From: Porticoccaceae bacterium
GTDB taxonomy: Bacteria > Pseudomonadota > Gammaproteobacteria > Pseudomonadales > Porticoccaceae
Direction: 5' to 3'
Length of the DNA stretch: 11,442 bases
Assembly (NCBI GenBank): GCA_019090225.1
Contig: JAHRWI010000232.1
Span: 1-11,442, forward strand
Shown: piece by piece, positions 5,102 to 11,442 of the stretch
Layout: every line of letters begins with the position of its first letter
Position numbering within the stretch: the first letter of the stretch is position 1
Translations under genes and position numbers: made by a program
The notes under the pieces: model-generated
Told to the model about the DNA's origin: nothing
Seen by the model: only the letters and a program-made list of their open reading frames with translations
The model's database searches: none

Positions 5102-6876
5102 TGAACAGCACTCTACCTCCATCAGTTCGTCGCCAAGAGTGGGGCCTGATTGCCAGTATGGCAGGGACGGCGTTTTTGATCAGCATCGGTCTACTGTTTT
5201 ATTTTACGTGGCATCTTGGTTCACCGTGGGGCCATTTTTCTGATCACTGGCCCGCGCTGTGGGACGCGATTAAAGACCTGGCATTAAGCCACAGCCTTGA
5301 GGGCTGGAACTATTACTGGCAACAGATTATTGATTACGGCTGGAAGAGCTATTTTGTTGTCCATGCTGGCTTGCCCACCATGGCTTCCCTCATAGTCGCT
5401 TATGCTGCCGGACGTCTTTGCTATTATCCTGGTGGCCGGGATCGCTTACGTCATTTATCTGGGCCTCGGCTGTATTGGCACCGCTTTGCCATTCAACAAG
5501 CTAAACAGCAGCTAAGAGTAGAACGCCGCGAGCATCCGCAACGGGGCTTGAAGCTACACCCTGATATCACCATTCCCCGCATTCGTGAGAGCGGCAACAT
5601 TTTCGTCGGCGGCGCACAAGGCACCGGTAAAACTGTTTTTATTACACCGTTGATCCAGCAAGTAATCGAGCGCGGAGAACGGGTGTTTATTTATGATGAG
5701 AAGCGCGAGTTTACCGCACTGTTTTACAACCCTCAGACCTGCATTCTTATTGCGCCCTGGGATGGACGTAGCCAGGCCTGGGACATCAGTGCCGATGCCA
5801 GCAATGCAACCCGCGCCCAGTTGATTGCTGAACGTTTAATCCCGGATTCAGAAGACCCACTGTGGTCGAATGGTGCTCGGATGATCCTGTCTGGCATGAT
5901 CGAAATTCTTAACCACACTAAGAAGCGCTGGGGCTGGTCAGAGTTAGCCGACACGCTATCACTCGATGAAGTCACGCTGAACAACCTGTTAACCCAACAT
6001 TACCCCAGAGCCGCACGATTCATTGCGGAGAACAGCAAGACCACGCAAAGTTTTTTCGCACAACTCTTGGGTTCGCTTGGCTGGATTTATACGCTAGCCG
6101 ATGCCTGGCCTTGTGCTTATAAGAACGGTTTTTCCATGACCCAATGGGTTCATCAACCCAACACCGACAAGCCTGTGATTATAATTCAAGCCGATAAGCG
6201 GTTTAAAGACATCGCAGCCCCGCTTGCCAATGCGCTGATTGCGCTCATGACCTCGAACGTTCTGGCTCAGACTAATACCACGAAGCGCGAACTATGGTTG
6301 TTTCTAGATGAGCTGGCCAATCTGCCGCGCAACGATTCACTTATGGAGTGGATGTCATTAGGTCGCAGTAAAGGATGTAGATTAGTGGCTGGCACCCAGT
6401 CTATCTCTCAGGTGCAGCAGCTCTATACCGAACACGGAGCCGATTCGCTATTAAACATGTTCACCCTATTTGCATCCATGCGCGTCGGTGCCGCCGGGGA
6501 GACAGCCAGCTATACCGCCAAAGCGTTTGGGGAACGGGAAGTAGAGCGGCCGACTATTAGCACCGGGCCGCAAGGTGCGCCGATTACCAACTGGCATCAT
6601 GAGACACAAGTCTTAGTGACAGCATCGGATCTTGTACAGTTACCCCAGGCCGGCCGTCGTGGTGCCGAAGGTTATTTGCTCATTCCTGGTTGGCAAGCGG
6701 TTTACCGATTGCGTTGGCCTGTACCAAAACTGCCAACTCAAGCTCCAGAGCATTGTCCCGCAACCTGGTTGCCCCAGACACCACAAACAACCCCATCAAC
6801 CGACAAGCCCACCACAACGGAAAGTCGTCGTGATCAGTTACGGGGGCGACGCCATGCTGTCAATGATCGCGATTAA
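5098..6876 (+). CDS. trwB: TrwB/TraD-type type IV coupling protein (DNA-pumping ATPase)
   Basis: A 592-residue inner-membrane ATPase that would hand the relaxase-DNA complex to a type IV secretion channel. Two hydrophobic segments, residues about 16-40 and 85-108, flank a Trp-rich periplasmic loop. The cytoplasmic domain has Walker A GGAQGTGKT (171-179), the downstream VFIYDEKREF, Walker B LWLFLDELANLPR (399-411) and the AGTQSISQVQ motif (431-440), all in VirD4/TrwB order. Length exceeds R388 TrwB (507) through a longer N-terminal loop and a Pro/Thr-rich C-terminal tail. The start overlaps the accessory gene stop, with a run of Gs (5085-5090) 7 bases before the ATG. The 3' end overlaps the relaxase start by 23 bases. 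It appears intact, but no secretion-channel genes are in the window. It differs in type from the degraded TraD at 1.9-2.4 kb. Confidence 0.93.
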   Translation: MMNSTLPPSVRRQEWGLIASMAGTAFLISIGLLFYFTWHLGSPWGHFSDHWPALWDAIKDLALSHSLEGWNYYWQQIIDYGWKSYFVVHAGLPTMASLIVAYAAGRLCYYPGGRDRLRHLSGPRLYWHRFAIQQAKQQLRVERREHPQRGLKLHPDITIPRIRESGNIFVGGAQGTGKTVFITPLIQQVIERGERVFIYDEKREFTALFYNPQTCILIAPWDGRSQAWDISADASNATRAQLIAERLIPDSEDPLWSNGARMILSGMIEILNHTKKRWGWSELADTLSLDEVTLNNLLTQHYPRAARFIAENSKTTQSFFAQLLGSLGWIYTLADAWPCAYKNGFSMTQWVHQPNTDKPVIIIQADKRFKDIAAPLANALIALMTSNVLAQTNTTKRELWLFLDELANLPRNDSLMEWMSLGRSKGCRLVAGTQSISQVQQLYTEHGADSLLNMFTLFASMRVGAAGETASYTAKAFGEREVERPTISTGPQGAPITNWHHETQVLVTASDLVQLPQAGRRGAEGYLLIPGWQAVYRLRWPVPKLPTQAPEHCPATWLPQTPQTTPSTDKPTTTESRRDQLRGRRHAVNDRD

Positions 6877-9412
6877 CAGCCTAGATTATTACGCCGATTT
6901 AGCCCGTGAGGATTATTACATTTCCGGCGGCGAACCCGCTGGCCAATGGGCTGGCTTAGGGGCTCGATTATTAGGACTGCAAGGCCAGGTCGATACCAAC
7001 GATTTCCGCAGTGTTTTTCGTGGTTACGCCCCGGACGGAACTGCCTTATGCGAGAACCCCGGCGATGATCACCGCGCAGGTTGGGACTTAACGTTTTCAG
7101 CACCTAAGTCCTTATCCGTTTTGTGGGCACGATCAGATGCCGACTTGCGTCAACTGATCCAAGCAGGACAACTTAAATCCGTACAACAGGCCCTCTGTTT
7201 TATGGAGAGGCATGCGGCTGTGACACGCCGAGGCCATGGCGGTCACGAACAGGAACCCGTCACCGGATTGATTGCTTCTTTATTCGAGCACTCAACGTCC
7301 AGAGCCCAAGATCCACAGCTCCATACCCATTGTTTGGTCGCCAACGCCGCGCCCAGGCAAGACGGCACCTGGGGCACCCTAGCGTCTCGGCATTTATTCT
7401 TGTGGCAGAAGGCCGCCGGGGCTGTATATCGCTCAGCCTTGGCCAACCATTTACGTGAGATCGGCTTTACTATTGAGCAACCCGAAGGCGAGGCCCACTT
7501 TGAGGTGCAAGGCATTCCGCAACGGATCTGCGAGTATTTTTCGAAGCGAGCGGAATCGATCGAAGCCGCACTGGATAAGTTAAACGTCAGTAGCAGTGCT
7601 TCCGGCATTGGCGATGCCATCAAGCTCACCACGCGAACCCACAAGCAGCAAGTTGATCGCCCAGCGCTGTTTCGCCAGTGGCATCAAGCCATAGACGAGC
7701 TAGGACTAAGTACCGAACAAGCCCAGGCGTTACGGGAGGATAATCCAGGCGTCATACCAACCCCACTGCCTTTGTCCTCGATTGTAGAGCAGGTGGTTGA
7801 GAAGCAAGCCGTGTTTCGTTTGCAAGACCTTTATACAGCCGTTGCTGTTGAAGCCCAGTGGCATCACGCCGACTTACGCGACATAGAAAGCACTGTACAA
7901 CACCTGATTGAACAACAAGCGGTAATTTCCCTTGGCCGCGATGCCGCGAAAAGCCAGTTATTTTCAACGCCCGCAATGATCGTGTTGGAGCAGCAACTGA
8001 TCCAGCGAGCCAACCAGTTACAACAGCAATCTCACTACCGGCTATCAGAACAAGCGATTCAAACAGCCATTGAACAACAGACCCAGCGCCAAGGCTATGC
8101 CTTGTCCGATGAACAAGCCGAGGGTGTATTCAGTGTTTGCCAGAGCGGCCTGGATATTCTGCAGGGCGCGGCCGGAGCGGGTAAATCAACATCCATGCAA
8201 GCGGTTAAGTTCGCCTACGAAGCGGCTGGTTTTTCTGTACTCGGGGCAACGGTGGCTCGCCAAGCTGCCAACCAACTCGAAGCAGAGACCGGCATTGTGT
8301 CGAACACTTTAGCCAAGCTGCTTAGTGACCTAGAGCATGACCACGTACAACTGGATAACACTGTATTACTGGTTGATGAGGCTGGGCAGCTCGCAAGTCC
8401 CGACCTGTTGCGATTAATGGATGCGGTGCAACGAGCTAGCGGCAAGCTCATTTTGGTTGGCGAACAGCAACAACTTGATGCCATTAACCATAGCGGCAGT
8501 CTGAGGTTTTTATCCCAACGCCAAGGGTGTGCCCGAATTGAGACCATTCGCCGCCAACACGAGCCGTGGGCACGCGAAGCGGTGAAGCAACTCAGAGCCG
8601 GTAACGCCATGAGCGCCTTACAAGCCCACCAACAACGCGGTCTATTACACTTTGCCGATAGCAGTGCCTATGCTCGTGAGCAGCTAGTACAACAGTGGCA
8701 GCAATTTAAGAAACAACACCCAGACAAGCAAACCATGATCCTTGCCCAGCGTTGGAGAGATGTAAAGCCATTAAACGAATCGGTACGCCGTATTTATCAG
8801 GAGCAAGGTCAAGTGGGCAGTGAAGATATCGAGGCCGAATGCGTGATCAGCAACCAGGTCATGCGGCTTCAGTTTTCCCGTGGTGAACGGGTGCGATTTA
8901 CCCGCAACGATTATCGCCGCAACTTGACTAACGGCGAGACGGGTACCATTGAACACGTTGAACAACATGGTTCAGATATTCAATTTACTGTGCACTGTGA
9001 TAATGGTCGCACCGTGCAGTTTAATCAGTCCGATTATTGCGATGATAAAGGACGCTTGTATATGGCCCAAGCGTATGCGACTACCGTTTATGCGAGTCAA
9101 GGCAGCACCGTTCACGGGGACGTATTTGTCTATTACACCTCGGGAATGGATCGATCCGCATCTTATGTGGCTGGTTCCCGGCACAAAAATGCGTGCCATT
9201 GGTTTGCTAATCGTGAGGAAATGGATGCCTTAAGTGGTGCACATGATGCTGGAGTGGCATCTAACGACACCGAGCGATTACAAACGTTGGCCCGTTGTAT
9301 GAGCACCAACCGAGAGAAGTATCTGGCTGTGGAGTACCTAGATGAACAAGCCATCCAGGCAGAATCACAGCAGCATCTTGAAGCAAGTGAACATACCCTT
9401 GAGTTAACCTAA
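6854..9412 (+). CDS. trwC: TrwC/TraI-type MOBF conjugative relaxase-helicase
   Basis: An 852-residue bifunctional enzyme that nicks oriT, stays covalently bound to the 5' end and unwinds the strand for transfer. The relaxase domain (about 1-290) has catalytic tyrosine pairs Y12-Y13 and Y21-Y22, the LTFSAPKSLSVLW motif (79-91) and the metal-binding histidines H146, H157 and H159 (FEHSTSR and DPQLHTH). The helicase domain has Walker A GAAGAGKS (438-445), Walker B LLVDEA (505-510), LVGEQQQL (534-541), YASQGST (746-752) and YVAGSRH (771-777), as in RecD-like SF1 helicases. It is shorter than R388 TrwC (966). The ATG at 6854 is chosen, although the frame is open from 6632, because family proteins begin MLS just before the tyrosines and a G run (6842-6846) sits 7 bases upstream, the same spacing as for trwB. 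An ATG at 6863 is the alternative. Confidence 0.95.
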   Translation: MLSMIAINSLDYYADLAREDYYISGGEPAGQWAGLGARLLGLQGQVDTNDFRSVFRGYAPDGTALCENPGDDHRAGWDLTFSAPKSLSVLWARSDADLRQLIQAGQLKSVQQALCFMERHAAVTRRGHGGHEQEPVTGLIASLFEHSTSRAQDPQLHTHCLVANAAPRQDGTWGTLASRHLFLWQKAAGAVYRSALANHLREIGFTIEQPEGEAHFEVQGIPQRICEYFSKRAESIEAALDKLNVSSSASGIGDAIKLTTRTHKQQVDRPALFRQWHQAIDELGLSTEQAQALREDNPGVIPTPLPLSSIVEQVVEKQAVFRLQDLYTAVAVEAQWHHADLRDIESTVQHLIEQQAVISLGRDAAKSQLFSTPAMIVLEQQLIQRANQLQQQSHYRLSEQAIQTAIEQQTQRQGYALSDEQAEGVFSVCQSGLDILQGAAGAGKSTSMQAVKFAYEAAGFSVLGATVARQAANQLEAETGIVSNTLAKLLSDLEHDHVQLDNTVLLVDEAGQLASPDLLRLMDAVQRASGKLILVGEQQQLDAINHSGSLRFLSQRQGCARIETIRRQHEPWAREAVKQLRAGNAMSALQAHQQRGLLHFADSSAYAREQLVQQWQQFKKQHPDKQTMILAQRWRDVKPLNESVRRIYQEQGQVGSEDIEAECVISNQVMRLQFSRGERVRFTRNDYRRNLTNGETGTIEHVEQHGSDIQFTVHCDNGRTVQFNQSDYCDDKGRLYMAQAYATTVYASQGSTVHGDVFVYYTSGMDRSASYVAGSRHKNACHWFANREEMDALSGAHDAGVASNDTERLQTLARCMSTNREKYLAVEYLDEQAIQAESQQHLEASEHTLELT

Positions 9413-9414
9413 CA

Positions 9415-9607
9415 GATTTCTATAAATTCAAACACTATTACGACTTACATTGCAAACATCTAAAGCTGAAAGGTTTGCAGCCAAAGGCTATCGATGTCTA
9501 TTCACGAGGCCTTCGGCGTATTGGCCAACACTTTGATGGTAAGACGGCACAACCTTGCTCAGGAATAACTGGTGGACTATTTTTATAGTTTACTCGAAAG
9601 GTGCTTC
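9415..9607 (+). pseudogene. N-terminal remnant of a tyrosine recombinase (SAM-like domain)
   Basis: Starting 3 bases after the relaxase stop, one frame reads FYKFKHYYDLHCKHLKLKGL then QPKAIDVYSRGLRRIGQHFD, like the SAM-like N-terminal domain of integrases (HLKLKG, TI-x-Y-x-RAIRRI, FD). After GKTAQ near 9553 the similarity moves to the +1 frame as LAQE, a TAA (9566-9568) where the family usually has Gln, then LVDYFYSLLE. A frameshift and a CAA-to-TAA type nonsense change therefore both disable it. Similarity ends near 9607, so the catalytic domain is lost. Integrases of this group often travel with IS91-like or integron-like elements. The family call is from memory of the motif pattern. Confidence 0.6.
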
Positions 9608-9669
9608 ATCCTATTTTTTATTGTTGCATCGCTAATTTTTTTTGTTTTGTCAATGCTCAAATCAGTGCT

Positions 9670-9837
9670 TCAATATGCTTTGGCTTGAGCGATTGGGGGA
9701 TTCATTTTGAGATAGTCAATACCTCTTAGTTGGGCCGTAAACTGACTTAAAGCCCTAGCTCGATTAGCTTGTGTTGCATAGCTTCCATCACGACTTTCGT
9801 CGTAAATTTGCTTCAGTTGATATTGCAGTTTATCCAT
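9670..9837 (-). pseudogene. N-terminal fragment of an island-type integrase-domain protein
   Basis: A 55-codon reading frame on the minus strand with ATG at 9837. It begins MDKLQYQLKQIYDESRDGSY, continues ATQANRARALSQFTAQLRG, and stops with TGA at 9670. The N-x-RDGSYATQANRA-x-x-L pattern resembles the start of integrase-domain proteins (about 300 residues or more) found on proteobacterial islands. Only the first helices are present before a stop after AQAKAY, and no catalytic Arg or Tyr region follows downstream on this strand. It points the opposite way to the other integrase remnant, so two separate elements are represented. No clear ribosome site precedes the ATG. Confidence 0.5.
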
Positions 9838-10654
9838 ATTTCCGAGCGTGTTCTGACCGATTTAATAACATTTTTGGTAAGTCTTTCAGGGGGGGGTAAT
9901 GCTTTAGTATTTGAAAAACATTCAATAGAAAGGAGACATACAACCAACTGGCGCGCTATTTCCCGTTGGGATGTTTTTGCATTTAAAGTCTGCAAAAGAC
10001 AAAGGGCTCATATTTTTTCAGCGGCTTGGATTCCGCTTTTTTTAATGGTTCATTAAATCTCCCACTATTATTTCTTCTTCTGGCTCAGAAAGCTGAGGAT
10101 GAAGAGGAAAAAAACAAAAGAAGTAGAAAAAGTAGAAAAAATGAAAAGGCGTAAATATTACGAGCAAAAGAGGGAACACAAAGCCCATTAATATGTGGAT
10201 GATGCTTCGCACCGAACCTACCGTGTAAACAAGCCGATGCACAAGCTGGTGACAGCAGGGCTGACAACAGCTTGCACACAGCCTTGCTCACACTAACGGT
10301 TCTTCAACCACATATTAACAAGCTCAGAATCTCAACAAGTATTAAAATTAAATAGAGTGGAGCGTAAGCGGAACGTAATGAAGTCATCACCCCGAGCTAA
10401 CGGCGACCCCTTTAGGTCTAGCGCAGCGGAAAACCTTTCTCGACAAGTCGAGGCTTTCATGTAACCAGTGATTTGCGGGGTATATTTTTCAGTTATCCGC
10501 AGTCCCCTCAGTGTTTTATATTGATTTAACTTAATCAATGCATTGTAAGCTATTGGTTGTAAAGGGTTTGTATGATTGTGTGAGGTCAGTTTTGGCGTCA
10601 ATAAGTGGACAATTTTGGTGTGAGCAACGACATGGTTTTTTCGTGTCGTTATTT
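9838..10654. other. 0.8-kb stretch without a convincing gene
   Basis: No reading frame here has a start, a ribosome site and recognisable sequence together. On the minus strand at about 9870-9995 a frame contains TSQREIARQL, a helix-turn-helix-like start, and then ALPPPERL; it could be a decayed transposase or regulator. On the plus strand at 10085-10160 a purine-rich stretch would encode a Lys/Glu/Arg-rich tail (EDEEEKNKRSRKSRKNEKA) without a start. The minus-strand frame at 10332-10601 is open for 89 codons but looks compositional. A palindrome ctcgac-aa-gtcgag lies at 10439-10452. A hairpin, aacgacatg (10626-10634) pairing with cgtgtcgtt (10642-10650) with one G-T pair, ends 4 bases before the IS66 end. 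An eight-G run lies at 9889-9896. Confidence 0.5.
10020..10043 (+). terminator. weak intrinsic terminator
   Basis: A short stem, agcgg (10020-10024) pairing with ccgct (10033-10037) across an 8-base loop, is followed directly by a run of Ts ending at 10043. The geometry fits an intrinsic terminator on the plus strand, but the stem is only 5 pairs and no intact plus-strand gene ends just upstream. The relaxase gene stops 600 bases earlier. Confidence 0.35.
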
Positions 10655-10732
10655 GTAAGCGCCCATTAATCCGGGTTATTCAGTAATCACATTAAGCTAT
10701 TCATAATACGCCCAACTTAAGTGGAGATCATT

Positions 10733-11053
10733 ATGAATATCGCAAGCAATCCATGCCCAAAACCCATTAACTGGGAAGAGCATGTTAAATCCTGGCAAAT
10801 CTCTGGTTTGCCCATGAGTCGCTATTGTCAGCAGTATGATCTGGCCGTTCATCAGCTGGGCTATTATAAACGGAAGTTTGAGTCGGCTGGGCCAGATCCG
10901 ATAAAATCCGAAATTGGCTTTGCGCAAGTGATGTTAAAAGGGGCGGAGTCCTCTCAGGGATTAAACTTGCGACTCGCCAACGGCTTGCTTGTTGAAGGGA
11001 TCTGCACGCAAAATCTGCCACTTGTGCGTGCCTTGGTCGAGGTCTTGTCATGA
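10733..11053 (+). CDS. tnpA: IS66-family accessory protein TnpA
   Basis: A 106-residue protein that is the first gene of the IS66 element. The N-terminal half carries a helix-turn-helix of the type WEEHVKSWQISGLPMSRYCQ, then YDLAVHQLGYYKRKF, characteristic of IS66 OrfA; the second half (LNLRLANGLLVEGI, LVRALVEVL) is the usual short beta-rich tail. It is needed with TnpB and TnpC for transposition, probably in DNA binding. The ATG at 10733 has GGAG (10723-10726) 6 bases upstream and is preferred over the in-frame GTG at 10721. The stop overlaps the tnpB start (ATGA at 11050-11053). It appears intact. Confidence 0.9.
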   Translation: MNIASNPCPKPINWEEHVKSWQISGLPMSRYCQQYDLAVHQLGYYKRKFESAGPDPIKSEIGFAQVMLKGAESSQGLNLRLANGLLVEGICTQNLPLVRALVEVLS

Positions 11054-11415
11054 CGGAAGTCATGCGACCCTCTCGACAACTGACACAGGTTTTTTTATAT
11101 CGACAAGCGGTGGACTTTCGAAAGTCATTCCATGGACTATCAGCCATTGTTGAACAAGAGCTGGGGCACAATGTCTTTGACGGTGCGCTGTACGCCTTTA
11201 CCAACCGGCGTCGTAATAAAATTAAATGTCTATTCTGGGAGCACAACGGCTTCGTGTTGTATTACAAAAGTCTCGCAGAGGAAAAATTCAAATGGCCCAA
11301 GCAGGATGACAAACTCATCACCTTAAGCGGCGAGCAACTAAACTGGCTTCTCGATGGTTATGATTTAAATGCCATGAGGCCCCATAAAAAACTGAGTTAC
11401 GAAGCCGTTTTTTAA
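11050..11415 (+). CDS. tnpB: IS66-family accessory protein TnpB
   Basis: A 121-residue protein of the IS66 Orf2/TnpB family. Typical motifs are all present: VDFRKSFHGLSAIVEQEL, then FDGALYAFTNRRRNKIKCLF, WEHNGFVLYYKSLAEEKFKWP, and the C-terminal LSGEQLNWLLDGYDL. The length is normal for the family (about 115-120). It is translationally coupled to tnpA by the ATGA overlap. The protein is required for IS66 transposition but its biochemical role is not settled. Only 27 bases follow its stop inside the window, and the tnpC start is not reached. Confidence 0.95.
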   Translation: MTEVMRPSRQLTQVFLYRQAVDFRKSFHGLSAIVEQELGHNVFDGALYAFTNRRRNKIKCLFWEHNGFVLYYKSLAEEKFKWPKQDDKLITLSGEQLNWLLDGYDLNAMRPHKKLSYEAVF

Positions 11416-11442
11416 AGCGATTTTCTTCGTAATTTGGTATAA

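Larger units (their letters stand above)
10655..11442 (+). mobile_element. IS66-family insertion sequence, left part (runs off the window)
   Basis: The element starts at gtaagcgcccattaatccgg (10655). IS66-family terminal repeats begin with GTAA, commonly GTAAGCG, and the distance of 78 bases to the first start codon is normal. It is followed by tnpA and tnpB in the family's order with the usual overlap. The long tnpC transposase gene and the right terminal repeat would lie beyond 11442. IS66 elements create 8-base target duplications; if the left end is right, the left copy is cgttattt (10647-10654). Confidence 0.85.

Noticed and set aside
6632..6853. N-terminal extension of the relaxase frame upstream of 6854.
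   Set aside because: It overlaps the 3' end of trwB in another frame, the encoded sequence is unlike relaxases, and the MLS start with the tyrosine motif fits 6854.
10332..10601. 89-codon minus-strand open frame.
   Set aside because: No ribosome site, no recognisable domain and composition typical of noncoding DNA. It could be a repeat seen in other genomes, which cannot be judged from sequence alone.
1..11442. CRISPR array, integron attC array or toxin-antitoxin pair.
   Set aside because: No regularly spaced direct repeats, no recognisable attC pair and no small overlapping toxin-antitoxin genes were seen on either strand.

Overview
This window looks like a mosaic genomic island from a gammaproteobacterium. 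That host call is an inference from protein families and tRNA type; no housekeeping protein is present to fix a genus. It opens with a complete tRNA-Leu(UAA), a common integration target for mobile elements, and continues through about 11 kb of accessory DNA with no core metabolic genes. The stretch of roughly 2.8-4.7 kb looks clearly AT-richer than the conjugation genes at 4.8-9.4 kb, which suggests separate origins.

Layout. (1) 4-90: tRNA-Leu. (2) 192-1238, minus strand: an unrecognised protein with a membrane-spanning region, divergent from the next block across a gap that holds a perfect 14-bp palindrome. (3) 1349-2455: the ruined core of an older integrative or plasmid-like element. It holds an intact AlpA/excisionase-like DNA-binding protein, then a RepA_C-family replication initiator cut off after its conserved core, then a TraD-type coupling ATPase readable only by crossing a stop codon and two frameshifts. 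(4) 2454 to about 2850: the 3' part of an IS5-family transposase fused to the broken traD. (5) A 21-bp perfect hairpin that looks like a bidirectional terminator, then two minus-strand genes of unknown function. One (3316-4461) has a Cys/His cluster and a C-terminal helix-turn-helix.

(6) 4480-9412: an apparently intact relaxation module of the IncW/R388 TrwABC (MOBF) type. A gene-poor, inverted-repeat-bearing stretch sits where oriT is expected. It is followed by a small ribbon-helix-helix accessory protein, a TrwB/VirD4-type coupling protein and a TrwC-type relaxase-helicase. The three genes overlap end to start and should be translationally coupled. No mating-pair-formation (type IV secretion) genes are in the window, so this part alone would be mobilizable, not self-transmissible.

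(7) 9415-9837: remnants of two different tyrosine-recombinase-type integrases in opposite orientations, both N-terminal pieces. (8) 9838-10654: about 0.8 kb with no convincing gene. (9) 10655-11442: the left end of an IS66-family insertion sequence with intact tnpA and tnpB; its tnpC and right end lie beyond the window.

The two coupling proteins, one dead (SXT/TOL TraD-like) and one apparently intact (TrwB-like), show that at least two transfer systems have occupied this locus in succession. The main unknowns are the two orphan proteins (192-1238 and 3316-4461) and the presumed oriT region.
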